DNA of 64,000 nt. It comes from Polluticoccus soli (GTDB lineage: Bacteria > Bacteroidota > Bacteroidia > Chitinophagales > Chitinophagaceae). The stretch is taken from assembly GCF_029269745.1 (NCBI RefSeq), contig NZ_JARJHT010000001.1, forward strand, positions 2,232,001-2,296,000. The letters are read 5' to 3'. The notes under the pieces are model-generated. The model searched no databases. It saw nothing but the letters and a program-made list of their open reading frames with translations, and was not told the origin of the DNA. Both the position numbers and the translations under genes were made by a program. This document shows, piece by piece, positions 27,081 to 36,784 of the stretch. The stretch's first letter is position 1, and each line of letters starts with the position of its first letter.

Positions 27081-27546
27081 ACCATTAATATTCAAGTAAA
27101 AGGGCGCCTTGTGGCGCCCTTTTTTGTTTTGGAGATGTTTTAAAATATTTGAATATTTGTTATTGAAAAACGGTCGCTGTATTTGACCGCGCGTTTTGAG
27201 TTTGCAGCAAACTAAATTTTTTGACATGGGGATAAGGCAAGCAGTGTTGATCACTATGAAAATGGTAACATTCTGTAACAAATTCGGACGTAAAGGCGCA
27301 CTTGTACTGCGTTTGTCTAAAATCAGGTCAAAAGACTGTGTTTTTGTTCGGACCATAAAATCGACAACAAATGACAACAAAAGTCCAGAAATATCTATCT
27401 AAAAGATAATGTATGATGGCCAGGAAGTATAATAAGTGAAATTCAACCCTTTGGAACTTTAACTTTTTATAGTATTTTACTAACTTTAAAACCTCGACTA
27501 CTGTCTATAACAGAGATAACACCTTTATTTTATTAATACAGATCCA
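27081..27546 (+). other. 466-bp intergenic region with terminator
   Basis: It holds the terminator at 27098-27126 and, near its end, a CTGTCTATAA element at 27501, 46 nt before the next ATG, preceded by loosely spaced TTTAA-type boxes. Between about 27130 and 27450 nothing could be assigned; the short open frames there lack family features or codon bias. Confidence 0.5.
27098..27126 (+). terminator. Terminator of FN3 gene 8
   Basis: The stem AAGGGCGCC / GGCGCCCTT has a TTGT loop and is followed by T. Confidence 0.9.
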
Positions 27547-28965
27547 ATGAAAAGATCGCTACTCTTATCCCTTTTAATGCTGGTTTGCACGGCCGCTTTT
27601 GCGCAGCCGCCACATTACTGGAATGCAACGTACGTAACTCCTACGGAAACCTGGCCATTCAATGCCAATAACCAGAAAGTGCAGATATTGTACCTGCCGG
27701 GCCAATTCACCCTTGCAACTCCTGCGCCGAACGGTCTTATTACTTCGTTCTGGGTTAGGGCATCAGGCAATGCCACGAACACGTTAATAGAGGATCTGGA
27801 GATCAGAATGGGGCAAATGACAGGCAACGCTTTCAGTCCTACCACTACCTTCGTAACGACACCGCCTATGCAAATAGTGCGTGCCGCAGCGGACTTGAGT
27901 ATTCCGACTGTCTCATCCAATACTTGGGTAGAAATACCGTTGGATGCAGCTGGCTTTACTTATGATAATACTAAGTCACTCATCGTCGAAATTTCTCAGA
28001 CAGCGGTAACCAATGGCTTCCTGACGAGCTTCGCAAACGTGACCACGTCTAGGGGTATATTTGCAACCACAGGTTCTTCTACTGGTACGGCAACCGCACT
28101 TAGGATACCAGTTGGTGGTCTTACGGTCAAGTTCCCATGCGCTCCTCCTTCAAATTTTAGCGCTTCTAATATTACTCCTACGACTGCTGATTTGAGTTGG
28201 TCAAACCAATACCCCAATGTAAAAGAATATGAAATTGTGATCGATCAGTCTCCGCTGGATCCTCCCAACACTGGTTACCAGACAGTTAATCCTCCTCTGC
28301 ACATAGATACGTTGGTGCCTAATACATGTTATTATGTTCACCTGAGGACTAATTGCACCTTTGGCGCCATCCCTGATTCTTTTGCACAAACCTGGTTGCT
28401 GGATTCATTCTGTACCATGCCAGTGTGTGAGATCCCGCCGGTAACTATCGACGTGAACAAGATCACTTCGACAACGGCGCTTGTATCATGGACAGCCGTA
28501 CCTAACGTAACAAAGTATGAGTATGCAGTCAGCATCGATCCCCAGTCGCCTCCTCAAAAAGGTACATTCACAACCTATACACAGGTTGTACTGAAAGGTC
28601 TGCACAGCAACCTGCCATATTTCTTCTACCTGCGCGCTTACTGCTCCCTGGGCGAGCCAGTATCTCCGTGGGGCGAGGTTCAGTTCCATACAGCCATGAC
28701 TACCGGGGTGGATGATCTGAACTCTGGCGATTTCGCGATCGACGCGTATCCCAATCCTGCTGGCAATACGGTAACTATCCTTACTGTAGGCCGCAGCAAC
28801 AATGCGAAGGTTACTATAGTGGATATGACTGGTAAGCTGGTGAAAACAACTAGCGTAACTGAAGACCGCACAGTGGTAAGCCTGGAAGGCCTGACTCCTG
28901 GTCTGTACTTCGTTCGCTACACAGACGAAACACGCAGCGAGGTTATCAAGCTGACCAAACAATAA
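27547..28965 (+). CDS. T9SS-secreted FN3 surface protein 9
   Basis: A 472-residue exported protein, the shortest of the array: signal peptide (MKRSLLLSLLMLVCTAAFAQ), an N-terminal module of the gene-3/gene-7 type (about 20-197; VQILYLPGQFTL, GLITSFWVRAS, LIVEISQTAV), two FN3-like repeats (about 199-383) and a T9SS tail (AYPNPAGNTVTI to LTKQ). The FN3 repeats are more diverged than in genes 5-8. A strong terminator follows, and the next gene is on the opposite strand, closing the array. Confidence 0.86.
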   Translation: MKRSLLLSLLMLVCTAAFAQPPHYWNATYVTPTETWPFNANNQKVQILYLPGQFTLATPAPNGLITSFWVRASGNATNTLIEDLEIRMGQMTGNAFSPTTTFVTTPPMQIVRAAADLSIPTVSSNTWVEIPLDAAGFTYDNTKSLIVEISQTAVTNGFLTSFANVTTSRGIFATTGSSTGTATALRIPVGGLTVKFPCAPPSNFSASNITPTTADLSWSNQYPNVKEYEIVIDQSPLDPPNTGYQTVNPPLHIDTLVPNTCYYVHLRTNCTFGAIPDSFAQTWLLDSFCTMPVCEIPPVTIDVNKITSTTALVSWTAVPNVTKYEYAVSIDPQSPPQKGTFTTYTQVVLKGLHSNLPYFFYLRAYCSLGEPVSPWGEVQFHTAMTTGVDDLNSGDFAIDAYPNPAGNTVTILTVGRSNNAKVTIVDMTGKLVKTTSVTEDRTVVSLEGLTPGLYFVRYTDETRSEVIKLTKQ

Positions 28966-28989
28966 GTCCAGAAGCACTTTTCATAACTA

Positions 28990-29021
28990 CATCCCGCACC
29001 AAAAGTGCGGGATGTTTTTTT
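28990..29021 (+). terminator. Terminator closing the FN3 array
   Basis: A perfect 10-bp stem (CATCCCGCAC / GTGCGGGATG) has a 5-nt loop and seven T after it. Confidence 0.92.
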
Positions 29022-29037
29022 GTGTAGATACTCCAAT

Positions 29038-29067
29038 AAAAAAGCCCCGGTAAATCCGGGGCTTTTT
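29038..29067 (-). terminator. Terminator of metK
   Basis: The stem AAAGCCCCGG / CCGGGGCTTT has a 5-nt loop and runs of A/T on both sides, so it could work in both directions. Confidence 0.88.
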
Positions 29068-29084
29068 GAACTATAGTCTAATTC

Positions 29085-30338
29085 CTATTTCAGTTTGAAG
29101 GCTTTTTTCACCTTGTCTACGTGGTCGAGTTTTTCCCATGTAAACAGCTCAACTTTCACGTTCTTGGTTTTGCCATCAGCCGATTTGAAGGTTTTTGTAA
29201 CCGTCTGTGGTTCGCGGCCCATGTGGCCATAAGCAGCACACTCGCTATACATAGGCTGGCGCAGTTTCAGGCGCTGCTCTATGAAGTAAGGGCGCATGTC
29301 AAATACCTGCTCAACGATCTTAGCGATCTGGCCATCGGTCATTTTTACTTTAGCAGTACCGTATGTGTTTACATATACACCCATTGGCTTGGCAACACCA
29401 ATAGCGTATGATACTTGTACCAGTGCCTCGTCGCATACACCGGCAGCTACCAGGTTTTTAGCAATGTGGCGGGTTGCGTAAGCAGCCGAGCGGTCAACCT
29501 TGCTGGGATCTTTACCAGAGAAGGCACCACCACCGTGTGCACCTTTACCACCGTAAGTATCAACGATGATCTTGCGGCCTGTAAGGCCAGTATCGCCGTG
29601 TGGACCACCGATAACGAACTTACCAGTTGGGTTGATGTGGTATTTTATCTGTTTGTTGAACAGGTGCTTGTACTGAGGATAAACCTTGATAACCCGAGGG
29701 ATCAGGATCGACTGTACATCTTTAGAGATGCGCTCCTGCATTTTTTTCTCAGTATCGAAATCATCGTGCTGTGTAGAGATAACGACTGTATCGATACGTA
29801 CAGGTTTGTTATCATCGTTATACTCAAGCGTTACCTGACTCTTAGCATCAGGACGCAGGTACTTCATTTGCTTGCCTTCGCGACGGATCAAAGAAAGCTC
29901 GCGGAGCAGCAGGTGTGCCATATCCAGGGCCAACGGCATGTAGTTGGCAGTTTCGTTTGTAGCATAGCCAAACATCATACCCTGGTCGCCAGCGCCTTGT
30001 TCTTCTTTCTTCTTCTTATCAACACCCTGGTTGATATCAGGAGATTGCTCGTGTATAGCAGAAAGCACGCCGCACGAGTTAGCTTCGAACATGTATTCGC
30101 TCTTGGTATAACCGATCTTAGTAATTACCTCGCGAGCGATAGTTTGAACATCTATATAAGTATTACATTTTACTTCACCGGCCAGTACTACTTGTCCCGT
30201 AGTTACAAGCGTTTCACAAGCGATCTTTGCAGTTGGGTCCCAGGCCAGGAAATTATCAACAAGGGCATCAGATATCTGGTCCGCTACTTTGTCAGGATGA
30301 CCTTCTGACACGGACTCTGAAGTGAATAAATAAGGCAT
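29085..30338 (-). CDS. metK: S-adenosylmethionine synthetase
   Basis: Makes S-adenosylmethionine from ATP and methionine in the cytosol. The 417-residue protein carries the family signatures: [15 protein letters not shown] near the N-terminus, [12 protein letters not shown], and the Gly-rich [20 protein letters not shown] 10-residue basic insert ([10 protein letters not shown] region) before the GDQG loop is typical of this lineage. A TATCTTCG-type -7 variant lies upstream near 30370. Confidence 0.97.
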   Translation of the reverse strand: MPYLFTSESVSEGHPDKVADQISDALVDNFLAWDPTAKIACETLVTTGQVVLAGEVKCNTYIDVQTIAREVITKIGYTKSEYMFEANSCGVLSAIHEQSPDINQGVDKKKKEEQGAGDQGMMFGYATNETANYMPLALDMAHLLLRELSLIRREGKQMKYLRPDAKSQVTLEYNDDNKPVRIDTVVISTQHDDFDTEKKMQERISKDVQSILIPRVIKVYPQYKHLFNKQIKYHINPTGKFVIGGPHGDTGLTGRKIIVDTYGGKGAHGGGAFSGKDPSKVDRSAAYATRHIAKNLVAAGVCDEALVQVSYAIGVAKPMGVYVNTYGTAKVKMTDGQIAKIVEQVFDMRPYFIEQRLKLRQPMYSECAAYGHMGREPQTVTKTFKSADGKTKNVKVELFTWEKLDHVDKVKKAFKLK

Positions 30339-30383
30339 GTGTAATTATAGTTTTCTAAAATTGTTGGGTGCGAAGATAATAAT

Positions 30384-32222
30384 TTATTCTACTGTTACAG
30401 ATTTGGCAAGGTTCCTCGGTTGGTCAACATTACAGCCGCGCATAATGGCTATATGGTAAGCCAACAGTTGCAATGGAACGATAGTGACCAGAGGAGACAG
30501 CACTTCTTCCGTTTCTGGTACCTCGATAACGTGATCGGCCAGGGCGCGTATCTGTGTATCGCCTTTGTTTACTACGGCAATGATCTTTCCTTTGCGTGCC
30601 TTCACTTCCTGCACGTTCGAAACGATCTTTTCGTAGGCGCTTTGGTTAGTAGCCAGGAATACCACAGGCATTTCCTCATCTATCAGCGCGATAGGGCCGT
30701 GTTTCATTTCAGCTGCAGGATATCCTTCAGCATGTATGTAAGAGATCTCTTTCAGTTTCAGGGCACCTTCCAGTGCTACAGGGAAGTTGTAGCCACGGCC
30801 AAGGTATAAGAAGTTGCGTGCGTCTTTATAAATAGCAGCTAATTCTTTTATCTGGCTGTCCAGCTCCAGCGTCTCTTTTATCTTCTTCGGTATGTTCTCC
30901 ATTTCGTACAAAATGGTGCGCAGCCTCGAAGTAGATATAGTACCCTTCGATTGTGCGATCTGCAGGGCGATGAGCGTCAGAAGAGTGATCTGTGTAGAGA
31001 ATGCTTTTGTAGATGCTACGCCTATTTCCGGACCGGCGTGTGTATACGAACCGGCGTGGGACACGCGTGCTATCGACGAGCCAATAACGTTGCATATACC
31101 GTAGATCAGCGCCTGGCGTTCTTTAGCCAGTTCTATAGCAGCAAGGGTATCTGCGGTCTCTCCCGATTGAGATATTGCAAATACAACATCGCTTTCTTTT
31201 ATGATCGGATTCCTGTAACGGAACTCTGAAGCGTATTCTACTTCTACCGGTACACGTGCCAGGTCTTCTATCAGGTATTCGCCAATAAGACCGGAGTGCC
31301 AGGAAGTACCACATGCTGTTATCACGAAGCGCTCTGCATTTTCGATGCGGCTCAGGTATTCGCTAAGGCCACCGAGTTTGATCCAGCCTTGCAGGGCGTT
31401 CATACGGCCGCGCATAGCATCTTCAAGAGCTTTGGGTTGCTCATGTATCTCCTTCAGCATGAAGTGTTCATAGCCGCCTTTTTCAATGGCTTCCAGGCTT
31501 AGTTCCAGCTTTTGGATAGCATGAGATTTTTCTACGTTGCCCAGTGTTTTGATGACATAGGTACCATCACGGTGGACTGAGGCATATTCCTGGTCGTCGA
31601 GGTAGATCACGTTTTGCGTGTACTCGATGATAGGTGATGCGTCTGACGCGATGTAGAATTCGTCTTCGCCAATGCCGATAACCAGCGGACTGCCTTTACG
31701 AGCAGCTATAAGATGGTTAGGGTCCTTTTTGTCGAGGATGACGATGGCATAAGCGCCTACTACCTCGTTCAGTGCCACGCGAACAGCATCTTCCAATGAA
31801 GATTTCTCTGTTTTGCGTACTTCTTCTATCAGGTTGATCAGTACTTCAGTATCAGTATCTGATTGAAAGTTATAACCACGTTTCTCCAGCTCTGCCTTGA
31901 TCGCTGCATAGTTCTCAATGATACCATTGTGAATGATGGCCAGCTCGTTGGACTGAGACAGGTGAGGGTGGGCATTGACATCGTTGGGTTCACCGTGCGT
32001 AGCCCAGCGCGTGTGGCCTATACCAATATTGGCGCCTACCGATTTTCCGTTAGTTATCTTTTCAAGTTCACTTACCTTTCCTGCCTTCTTAAAAACATTC
32101 AGGTCGCCATTCAGCAGTGCGATACCGGCACTGTCATAGCCACGGTATTCCAGCCTTTTGAGGCCCTTGATCAGAATTGGAAAGGCTTCTTTATTGCCTA
32201 TGTATCCTACAATGCCGCACAT
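30384..32222 (-). CDS. glmS: Glutamine-fructose-6-phosphate aminotransferase (isomerizing)
   Basis: Makes glucosamine-6-phosphate, the first step to UDP-GlcNAc for peptidoglycan and lipid A. The 612-residue protein has an N-terminal glutamine amidotransferase domain with the catalytic Cys2 (MCGIVGYIG) and two SIS sugar-isomerase domains (CGTSWHSGLIGEY; SQSGETADTLAA; the C-terminal PRNLAKSVTVE). No glmS ribozyme-like leader is expected or seen. It lies 16 nt from the DUF4270 gene on the same strand. Confidence 0.97.
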   Translation of the reverse strand: MCGIVGYIGNKEAFPILIKGLKRLEYRGYDSAGIALLNGDLNVFKKAGKVSELEKITNGKSVGANIGIGHTRWATHGEPNDVNAHPHLSQSNELAIIHNGIIENYAAIKAELEKRGYNFQSDTDTEVLINLIEEVRKTEKSSLEDAVRVALNEVVGAYAIVILDKKDPNHLIAARKGSPLVIGIGEDEFYIASDASPIIEYTQNVIYLDDQEYASVHRDGTYVIKTLGNVEKSHAIQKLELSLEAIEKGGYEHFMLKEIHEQPKALEDAMRGRMNALQGWIKLGGLSEYLSRIENAERFVITACGTSWHSGLIGEYLIEDLARVPVEVEYASEFRYRNPIIKESDVVFAISQSGETADTLAAIELAKERQALIYGICNVIGSSIARVSHAGSYTHAGPEIGVASTKAFSTQITLLTLIALQIAQSKGTISTSRLRTILYEMENIPKKIKETLELDSQIKELAAIYKDARNFLYLGRGYNFPVALEGALKLKEISYIHAEGYPAAEMKHGPIALIDEEMPVVFLATNQSAYEKIVSNVQEVKARKGKIIAVVNKGDTQIRALADHVIEVPETEEVLSPLVTIVPLQLLAYHIAIMRGCNVDQPRNLAKSVTVE

Positions 32223-32238
32223 AAGTTTGAGGGGGTGC

Positions 32239-33606
32239 TTAAAGTTTAGAATAAGTGATGTGCAACGACACTTTGAATTGGGACGGATTGCCGCCGGCGA
32301 TCAGCCTGTAAGCTCCAAAGAACCGTTGTACACCGTTCAATTGCAAATGTAACGCATCAGACTTGTTTACAATAGCTCGCTGAACCTCCCTGGGAATATT
32401 AAGAGAATACTGGTTAACGGTTATTCCGCCCGGCAGGGTCACGGTTTTCTTGCCGCCGTCGATGAACGCAAGAGCTCCTGCATCTGTCAGGGGTTGTTTG
32501 TCAAGCGGTACATATTTATTGCCGCTGGCATCTACGCCGGTTGCATCGAGCAGCAGCGGTGCCCAGAATTTATCAGCTTCGGGGTCGCCGGGGGCGCTGA
32601 TTTGTGTAATAACAAGCTCAGCACGGTTCACAACGATCTGCGGCAGGTTTTTTAATGTCGGGAATCGAATATCAAGCGTGGCTCCGGGCAGGTTTTGCAG
32701 GTATACTACTTCGTCTGATTGTGCAGTCGATGCAAAAGCACTTTTCAGAGTATTTGAATAATTGCGGGTAACGCGGTTGTAGTGCGCGCAGCCAGTCGTG
32801 AAGTTGAAAAAAGCTGTTTTGGTATCCGCTGTATTGCCGTTTTCGTAATAAAAGAACTGGATAGCAGCACGACGGTAGTCGGTGCTATTGTTCAACATGA
32901 AATACGGAATAGCCCGGCCTTTGGTTGTATCTGCCGATGCTATATAAAGCCCCTTCATCGCTGAAAGAAAAGCTGCTGCATCGTTGCTGGAAGCTGCCAG
33001 TGATACCAACTCATTCTTGAACGCATCTGTAAGCTTTATACGCAAATGGGGGGCTTTGTTGCCGCCCAGTACCGATACTGAATCTGTCAACTTATCAACA
33101 TTCACGCCGGTAATTGAACCAACAGGGGTCGGGTCGTAATTCTTATTAGTATTACTATAGTAGGTCTCGTCGGTTGTCAGATTGTCGGTAATCCGGTACA
33201 CATTGTAGTCCTGGATGTCCGTTGTATCTCCCCATGCAAAACCTGAAAACGGCAGTACAACGTAAGCTTCTGTGACTGTTGGATTGTTGGCCGAAAATGT
33301 GAAGTTGCCTCTTTCCGGAAGCACCTGCACATAGACCCCGGCGTTGGTGCGACCAAAATAGGGGTCGTTGACAGTACCAAGTCCATGTACCACAACCTGG
33401 TTGGAAGGTGTAAGGCTGGTTACTACAGTATCAATGAGCACGGTCTTGGTATAGACCGTGAATGTATCGGGTATCGAATCGACTGCGATAGGACCTAATG
33501 TGGGAGAAACATTAGCATTTATAATTGTATCCTCTTTACAACCCACCTCGAACATCGTGGCGGCGAGCAAAGACAAAAAGGCGAAGTTCCGGAGCTGTTT
33601 TTTCAA
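32239..33606 (-). CDS. DUF4270-type outer-membrane-linked lipoprotein
   Basis: A 455-residue exported lipoprotein with a signal peptide and lipobox-like Cys (MFEVGCKED). The mature part has the DUF4270 layout: early GTVNDPYFGRTNAGVYVQ, the VTEAYVVLPFSG strand, the mid-protein FFYYENGN segment and the C-terminal GAYRLIAGGNPSQFKVSLHI. The function of DUF4270 proteins is not well established. The gene sits between glmS and the short GT5 gene, the order usual in Bacteroidota, and is probably co-transcribed with both. Confidence 0.88.
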   Translation of the reverse strand: MKKQLRNFAFLSLLAATMFEVGCKEDTIINANVSPTLGPIAVDSIPDTFTVYTKTVLIDTVVTSLTPSNQVVVHGLGTVNDPYFGRTNAGVYVQVLPERGNFTFSANNPTVTEAYVVLPFSGFAWGDTTDIQDYNVYRITDNLTTDETYYSNTNKNYDPTPVGSITGVNVDKLTDSVSVLGGNKAPHLRIKLTDAFKNELVSLAASSNDAAAFLSAMKGLYIASADTTKGRAIPYFMLNNSTDYRRAAIQFFYYENGNTADTKTAFFNFTTGCAHYNRVTRNYSNTLKSAFASTAQSDEVVYLQNLPGATLDIRFPTLKNLPQIVVNRAELVITQISAPGDPEADKFWAPLLLDATGVDASGNKYVPLDKQPLTDAGALAFIDGGKKTVTLPGGITVNQYSLNIPREVQRAIVNKSDALHLQLNGVQRFFGAYRLIAGGNPSQFKVSLHITYSKL

Positions 33607-33640
33607 CTTAAATTTTTCCGCTAATGTGATAAATGATATT

Positions 33641-34465
33641 CTAAGACTCTGTTAAGCTTTTGTACAAGTCGAGCAGCGGCGTTACATCTTCTTTCCACGA
33701 CTCTTCATATTTTACTACTTTCTTATACCTGCTTGGTTTTATTTCTTCCATAACCTCTTTGTCGAGATCAGGTGCACCCTGTATCACAACATCGGCACAT
33801 TTTGCTGCGCCCAATGTCAGTGCTGTATTGGTGCCTTCTTTGAAAGCGTCGAGGTCTTTCTCTTTGATCTCGTTGCTTACGATGGCCTTCTTTACAAAGT
33901 TAGGGCTGAGCTTTTCTGTGAATATTGTAGGCTGTGCAGTGTAAATTACCTTTGAATAGCTGAATACAGGTTCTTTCTTATAAGCTGTTTTCAGGTACAA
34001 AGGCACTAACGATGTCATCCAGCCATGGCAATGTATGACATGCGGAGGCCAGCCAAACTTCTTAACGGTTTCCAGCGCGCTCTTACAGAAGAAGATCATG
34101 CGTTCTGCATTGTCGTCGTAAAAGTTATCGTGCTCATCGCGGTACACGCCTTTACGTTTGAAGTAGTCATCATTATCCATGAAGTAAACCTGGAGCCTTG
34201 CATTAGGCAGCGACGCCACTTTGATTATCAATGGATAGTCATCCTTATCGATGATCACGTTGATACCAGAAAGACGAACCACTTCGTGAAGACGATGGCG
34301 ACGCTCGTTGATGGTGCCGTATCTCGGCATGATCACACGTACTTCCAACCCAGCATCAAAAGACTTAACTGCGAGCTTGTTCAGTATATGGGCGAAATCT
34401 GTAAGTTCAACATAAGGCGATAGTTCACTAGCAACTATAAGAACACGTTTTTTGTCGGCAGACAT
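33641..34465 (-). CDS. Short glycogen/starch-synthase-like GT5 protein
   Basis: A 274-residue cytosolic protein matching only the N-terminal half of glycogen synthase: RVLIVASELSPYVELTDFAHILNKLAV, FMDNDDYFKRKG, MIFFCKSALETVKKFGW, HVIHCHGWMTSLVPLYL. The GT-B C-terminal domain that carries most of the ADP-glucose site is absent, so activity as a full synthase is doubtful. This short form next to panC is common in Bacteroidota. It diverges from panC, with a TAATTTTG element between them. Confidence 0.85.
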   Translation of the reverse strand: MSADKKRVLIVASELSPYVELTDFAHILNKLAVKSFDAGLEVRVIMPRYGTINERRHRLHEVVRLSGINVIIDKDDYPLIIKVASLPNARLQVYFMDNDDYFKRKGVYRDEHDNFYDDNAERMIFFCKSALETVKKFGWPPHVIHCHGWMTSLVPLYLKTAYKKEPVFSYSKVIYTAQPTIFTEKLSPNFVKKAIVSNEIKEKDLDAFKEGTNTALTLGAAKCADVVIQGAPDLDKEVMEEIKPSRYKKVVKYEESWKEDVTPLLDLYKSLTES

Positions 34466-34522
34466 GAGGATGTGCTTAGATTAAAGAAAATTAAATGAAG
34501 AGTACTTTCTAAAAATTGTCTG

Positions 34523-34530
34523 CAAAATTA
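34523..34530 (-). promoter_or_regulatory. -7 element of the short GT5 gene
   Basis: TAATTTTG on the minus strand, about 58 nt before the start at 34465, in the divergent gap with panC. Confidence 0.45.
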
Positions 34531-34586
34531 CGAAAATATTAAATTCCAAGCTTTTACTTTGTGTTTCCTTTATCTTAAGCCGTTTT

Positions 34587-35441
34587 ATGGTCATATTTAA
34601 GAAGATCAGCGACCTGCAGGATTACCTCTTAAAGCTTCGTGCAACTGATAGTCGCAGGGTAGGATTTGTTCCAACGATGGGAGCGCTTCACGCAGGACAT
34701 ATCTCGCTGATCGGCCGGTCCAAAGCCAATAACGACATAGCGGTCGCCAGCATTTTCGTTAATCCAACCCAGTTCAACGACCGCAGCGATTTTGATAAAT
34801 ATCCTTCTTCGGTGGATATGGACATTACCATGCTGGTGGAAGCGGGTTGCGACGTTCTGCTGCTGCCCAGCGAACAGGAGGTGTACCCGGAAGGCGACCA
34901 AAAGATGCAGAGTTACGGCTTCGGCTACCTGGATAACATATTGGAGGGAGCGCAAAGGCCCGGTCATTTCAAAGGAGTAGGCCAGGTAGTAGCCAGGCTG
35001 CTGGACATAGTTAACCCTGATTTCGTATATGTGGGTCAAAAAGATTACCAGCAATGCATCGTTATTAAGAATTTGATCGGACTGTTGAGAAAGGAAAATG
35101 AGATCACGCTGATGGTATGCCCTACGGTGCGTGAAGCCGATGGCCTTGCAATGAGTTCGCGCAACAGGAGGCTTACTGAGCCACAACGTGCTATCGCAGG
35201 TTTGCTTTATCAGTGCCTTGTGTCTATCCAGGCCAAGCAAATAGATTCGTCGTTCAAGATCGTACAGAAGGAATGCCTTGATCTGTTGGCAGAAAAAGGC
35301 TTCACACCAGAGTATGTGTCGCTGGCAGACGCCGGAGATCTTTCCCTGTTGGAAGAATATGACAAGAGCAAGAAAATGGTAGCGCTGGTAGCTGCCAAAC
35401 TGGGCGATGTACGCCTTATCGACAACCTGGTGATCAACTAA
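34587..35441 (+). CDS. panC: Pantoate-beta-alanine ligase
   Basis: ATP-dependent joining of pantoate and beta-alanine in coenzyme A synthesis. The 284-residue protein has the HIGH-type nucleotide-binding motif (PTMGALHAGHISLI), FVNPTQFN, the pantoate-binding VGQKDYQQ loop and the KMSKS-like MSSRNRRL motif. Its TAA stop overlaps the TAG stop of the convergent metalloprotease gene within the four bases 35438-35441. Confidence 0.97.
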   Translation: MVIFKKISDLQDYLLKLRATDSRRVGFVPTMGALHAGHISLIGRSKANNDIAVASIFVNPTQFNDRSDFDKYPSSVDMDITMLVEAGCDVLLLPSEQEVYPEGDQKMQSYGFGYLDNILEGAQRPGHFKGVGQVVARLLDIVNPDFVYVGQKDYQQCIVIKNLIGLLRKENEITLMVCPTVREADGLAMSSRNRRLTEPQRAIAGLLYQCLVSIQAKQIDSSFKIVQKECLDLLAEKGFTPEYVSLADAGDLSLLEEYDKSKKMVALVAAKLGDVRLIDNLVIN

Positions 35442-36727
35442 CGTATCAGCACCTTCTTTACTACGGTTTTATCGGTAAATTCTATTTGAGCAAAATAGAT
35501 ACCTGTACCTGCGCCCGACAGGTCGAAATAGTAAAATCCTTTCTGCGCAGAAACAATCTGGCTTGCAACGGTTTGCCCCATCATGTTGATGATGCGAATG
35601 CCTTTCACGTTGTTCGATACACGGTTGAAACGAATGTTGATTCGACCATCGCCGGGATTGGGGTAGATGACATAACTGTTATCACTGCTTGTTTCGGTAG
35701 GGAATTTCAACACATCCGGATGTTGCGTTAATGCATAAGATGTTCCGAATGGCTGTATTTGTGCACGCATTTTGGCTACTTGCTGGTGAGTGAACATTTG
35801 CTGGCATTGGTCATCAGTATAGTCCATAAAGTTCATGAACATCAGTCCGGCTCCAGCTCTTGTGCATCCATCGTATTTCGGGAAGACCGGACATCCATAG
35901 TTTTCATAAGCCTGCGGCGGCGTATCCTCAATACCATCGTCCTGGCCCCCTGTTGAAGGGCACTTGCCTTCGTCATCACCCCATATATGGAAAAGCTCAA
36001 AAAAATGTCCCAGCTCATGGGTCAACGTGCGTGCCTGGAAGCTATTGAGCGAGGGACGCCAGTTGCGGTAACTAAGCACAACGCCTGTTTCAACCGAAGG
36101 GAAATTGTGCGAACTCACAAACGAGGGAGGGATGCATAAGCCCAGGAGTTGCGCGTTGTCAGCCACATTCAGCACCCATACATTCACATAAGTAGCAGGA
36201 TCCCAACTATCAAGACCTCCTGATGTTGCATATTTCGCATCACTGAAGGCTGTTTCTGATCCGTAAGTATTTTGCTGAAGATTAAATCCCGTTTTGGTGG
36301 TCACCTTTATTTCATAACCTGGGGTTGCGGAGCCGTCAGGCGCAGTATGCGCAAGTGCAAATTGCATACGCGCCTTGCCATAAAACTCTTTGAAGGCTGG
36401 GGGTATTTTAGTGCTATCGGCATTCTGTCCCATAAAGTCGTTAGTGATCTTCGTCACCTGAGTGTTGATGAAATCTGGGATCACAGTTTCCCCGCCTAGT
36501 TGTGCCAATTGTAGTTTGGTTAATACTATATGGAATACTATGGGTATCGTAACAACGCTGTCCGATTGAGTGGTTTTCATAGCAACTGTTTCCGGTAAAG
36601 CGAGTACTGCGGGATATTTGGCAGCAACCACGTTGTAAACAAAGCTATGACCGCATTTTTGTATTGACTGGCTATAAGAATTGGATAGGAAACCTACTGA
36701 AAGCAGAAGAAACAGGATAACCCTCAT
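35438..36727 (-). CDS. T9SS-secreted M43-family zinc metalloprotease
   Basis: A 429-residue exported protease with a signal peptide (MRVILFLLLSVGFLSNSYSQ), a pro-region, and a catalytic domain holding HELGHFFELFH (His237, Glu238, His241, His247), the extended zinc motif of M43/cytophagalysin-type metzincins. A Met-turn-like MNFMDYTDD lies about 50 residues later. The C-terminal part (YPNPGDGRINI to VLIR) is a T9SS sorting domain. Secretion and proteolysis follow from these families; the substrate is unknown. Confidence 0.9.
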   Translation of the reverse strand: MRVILFLLLSVGFLSNSYSQSIQKCGHSFVYNVVAAKYPAVLALPETVAMKTTQSDSVVTIPIVFHIVLTKLQLAQLGGETVIPDFINTQVTKITNDFMGQNADSTKIPPAFKEFYGKARMQFALAHTAPDGSATPGYEIKVTTKTGFNLQQNTYGSETAFSDAKYATSGGLDSWDPATYVNVWVLNVADNAQLLGLCIPPSFVSSHNFPSVETGVVLSYRNWRPSLNSFQARTLTHELGHFFELFHIWGDDEGKCPSTGGQDDGIEDTPPQAYENYGCPVFPKYDGCTRAGAGLMFMNFMDYTDDQCQQMFTHQQVAKMRAQIQPFGTSYALTQHPDVLKFPTETSSDNSYVIYPNPGDGRINIRFNRVSNNVKGIRIINMMGQTVASQIVSAQKGFYYFDLSGAGTGIYFAQIEFTDKTVVKKVLIR

Positions 36728-36784
36728 AATGACATGAAATTAGCGATAATTAACTAATCAACGCCTGGTCGGGTAGTTTTGTTG

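Noticed and set aside
27196-27402. 68-codon frame in the gap before FN3 gene 9
   Set aside because: No family features, no ribosome-binding or promoter signal tied to it, and an overlapping frame of similar length on the other strand.
29415-30308. 297-codon open frame opposite metK
   Set aside because: It lies wholly inside metK on the other strand, with no family features; metK is certain.
30384-30400. glmS ribozyme or SAM riboswitch near glmS and metK
   Set aside because: Upstream regions are too short and show no matching structure.
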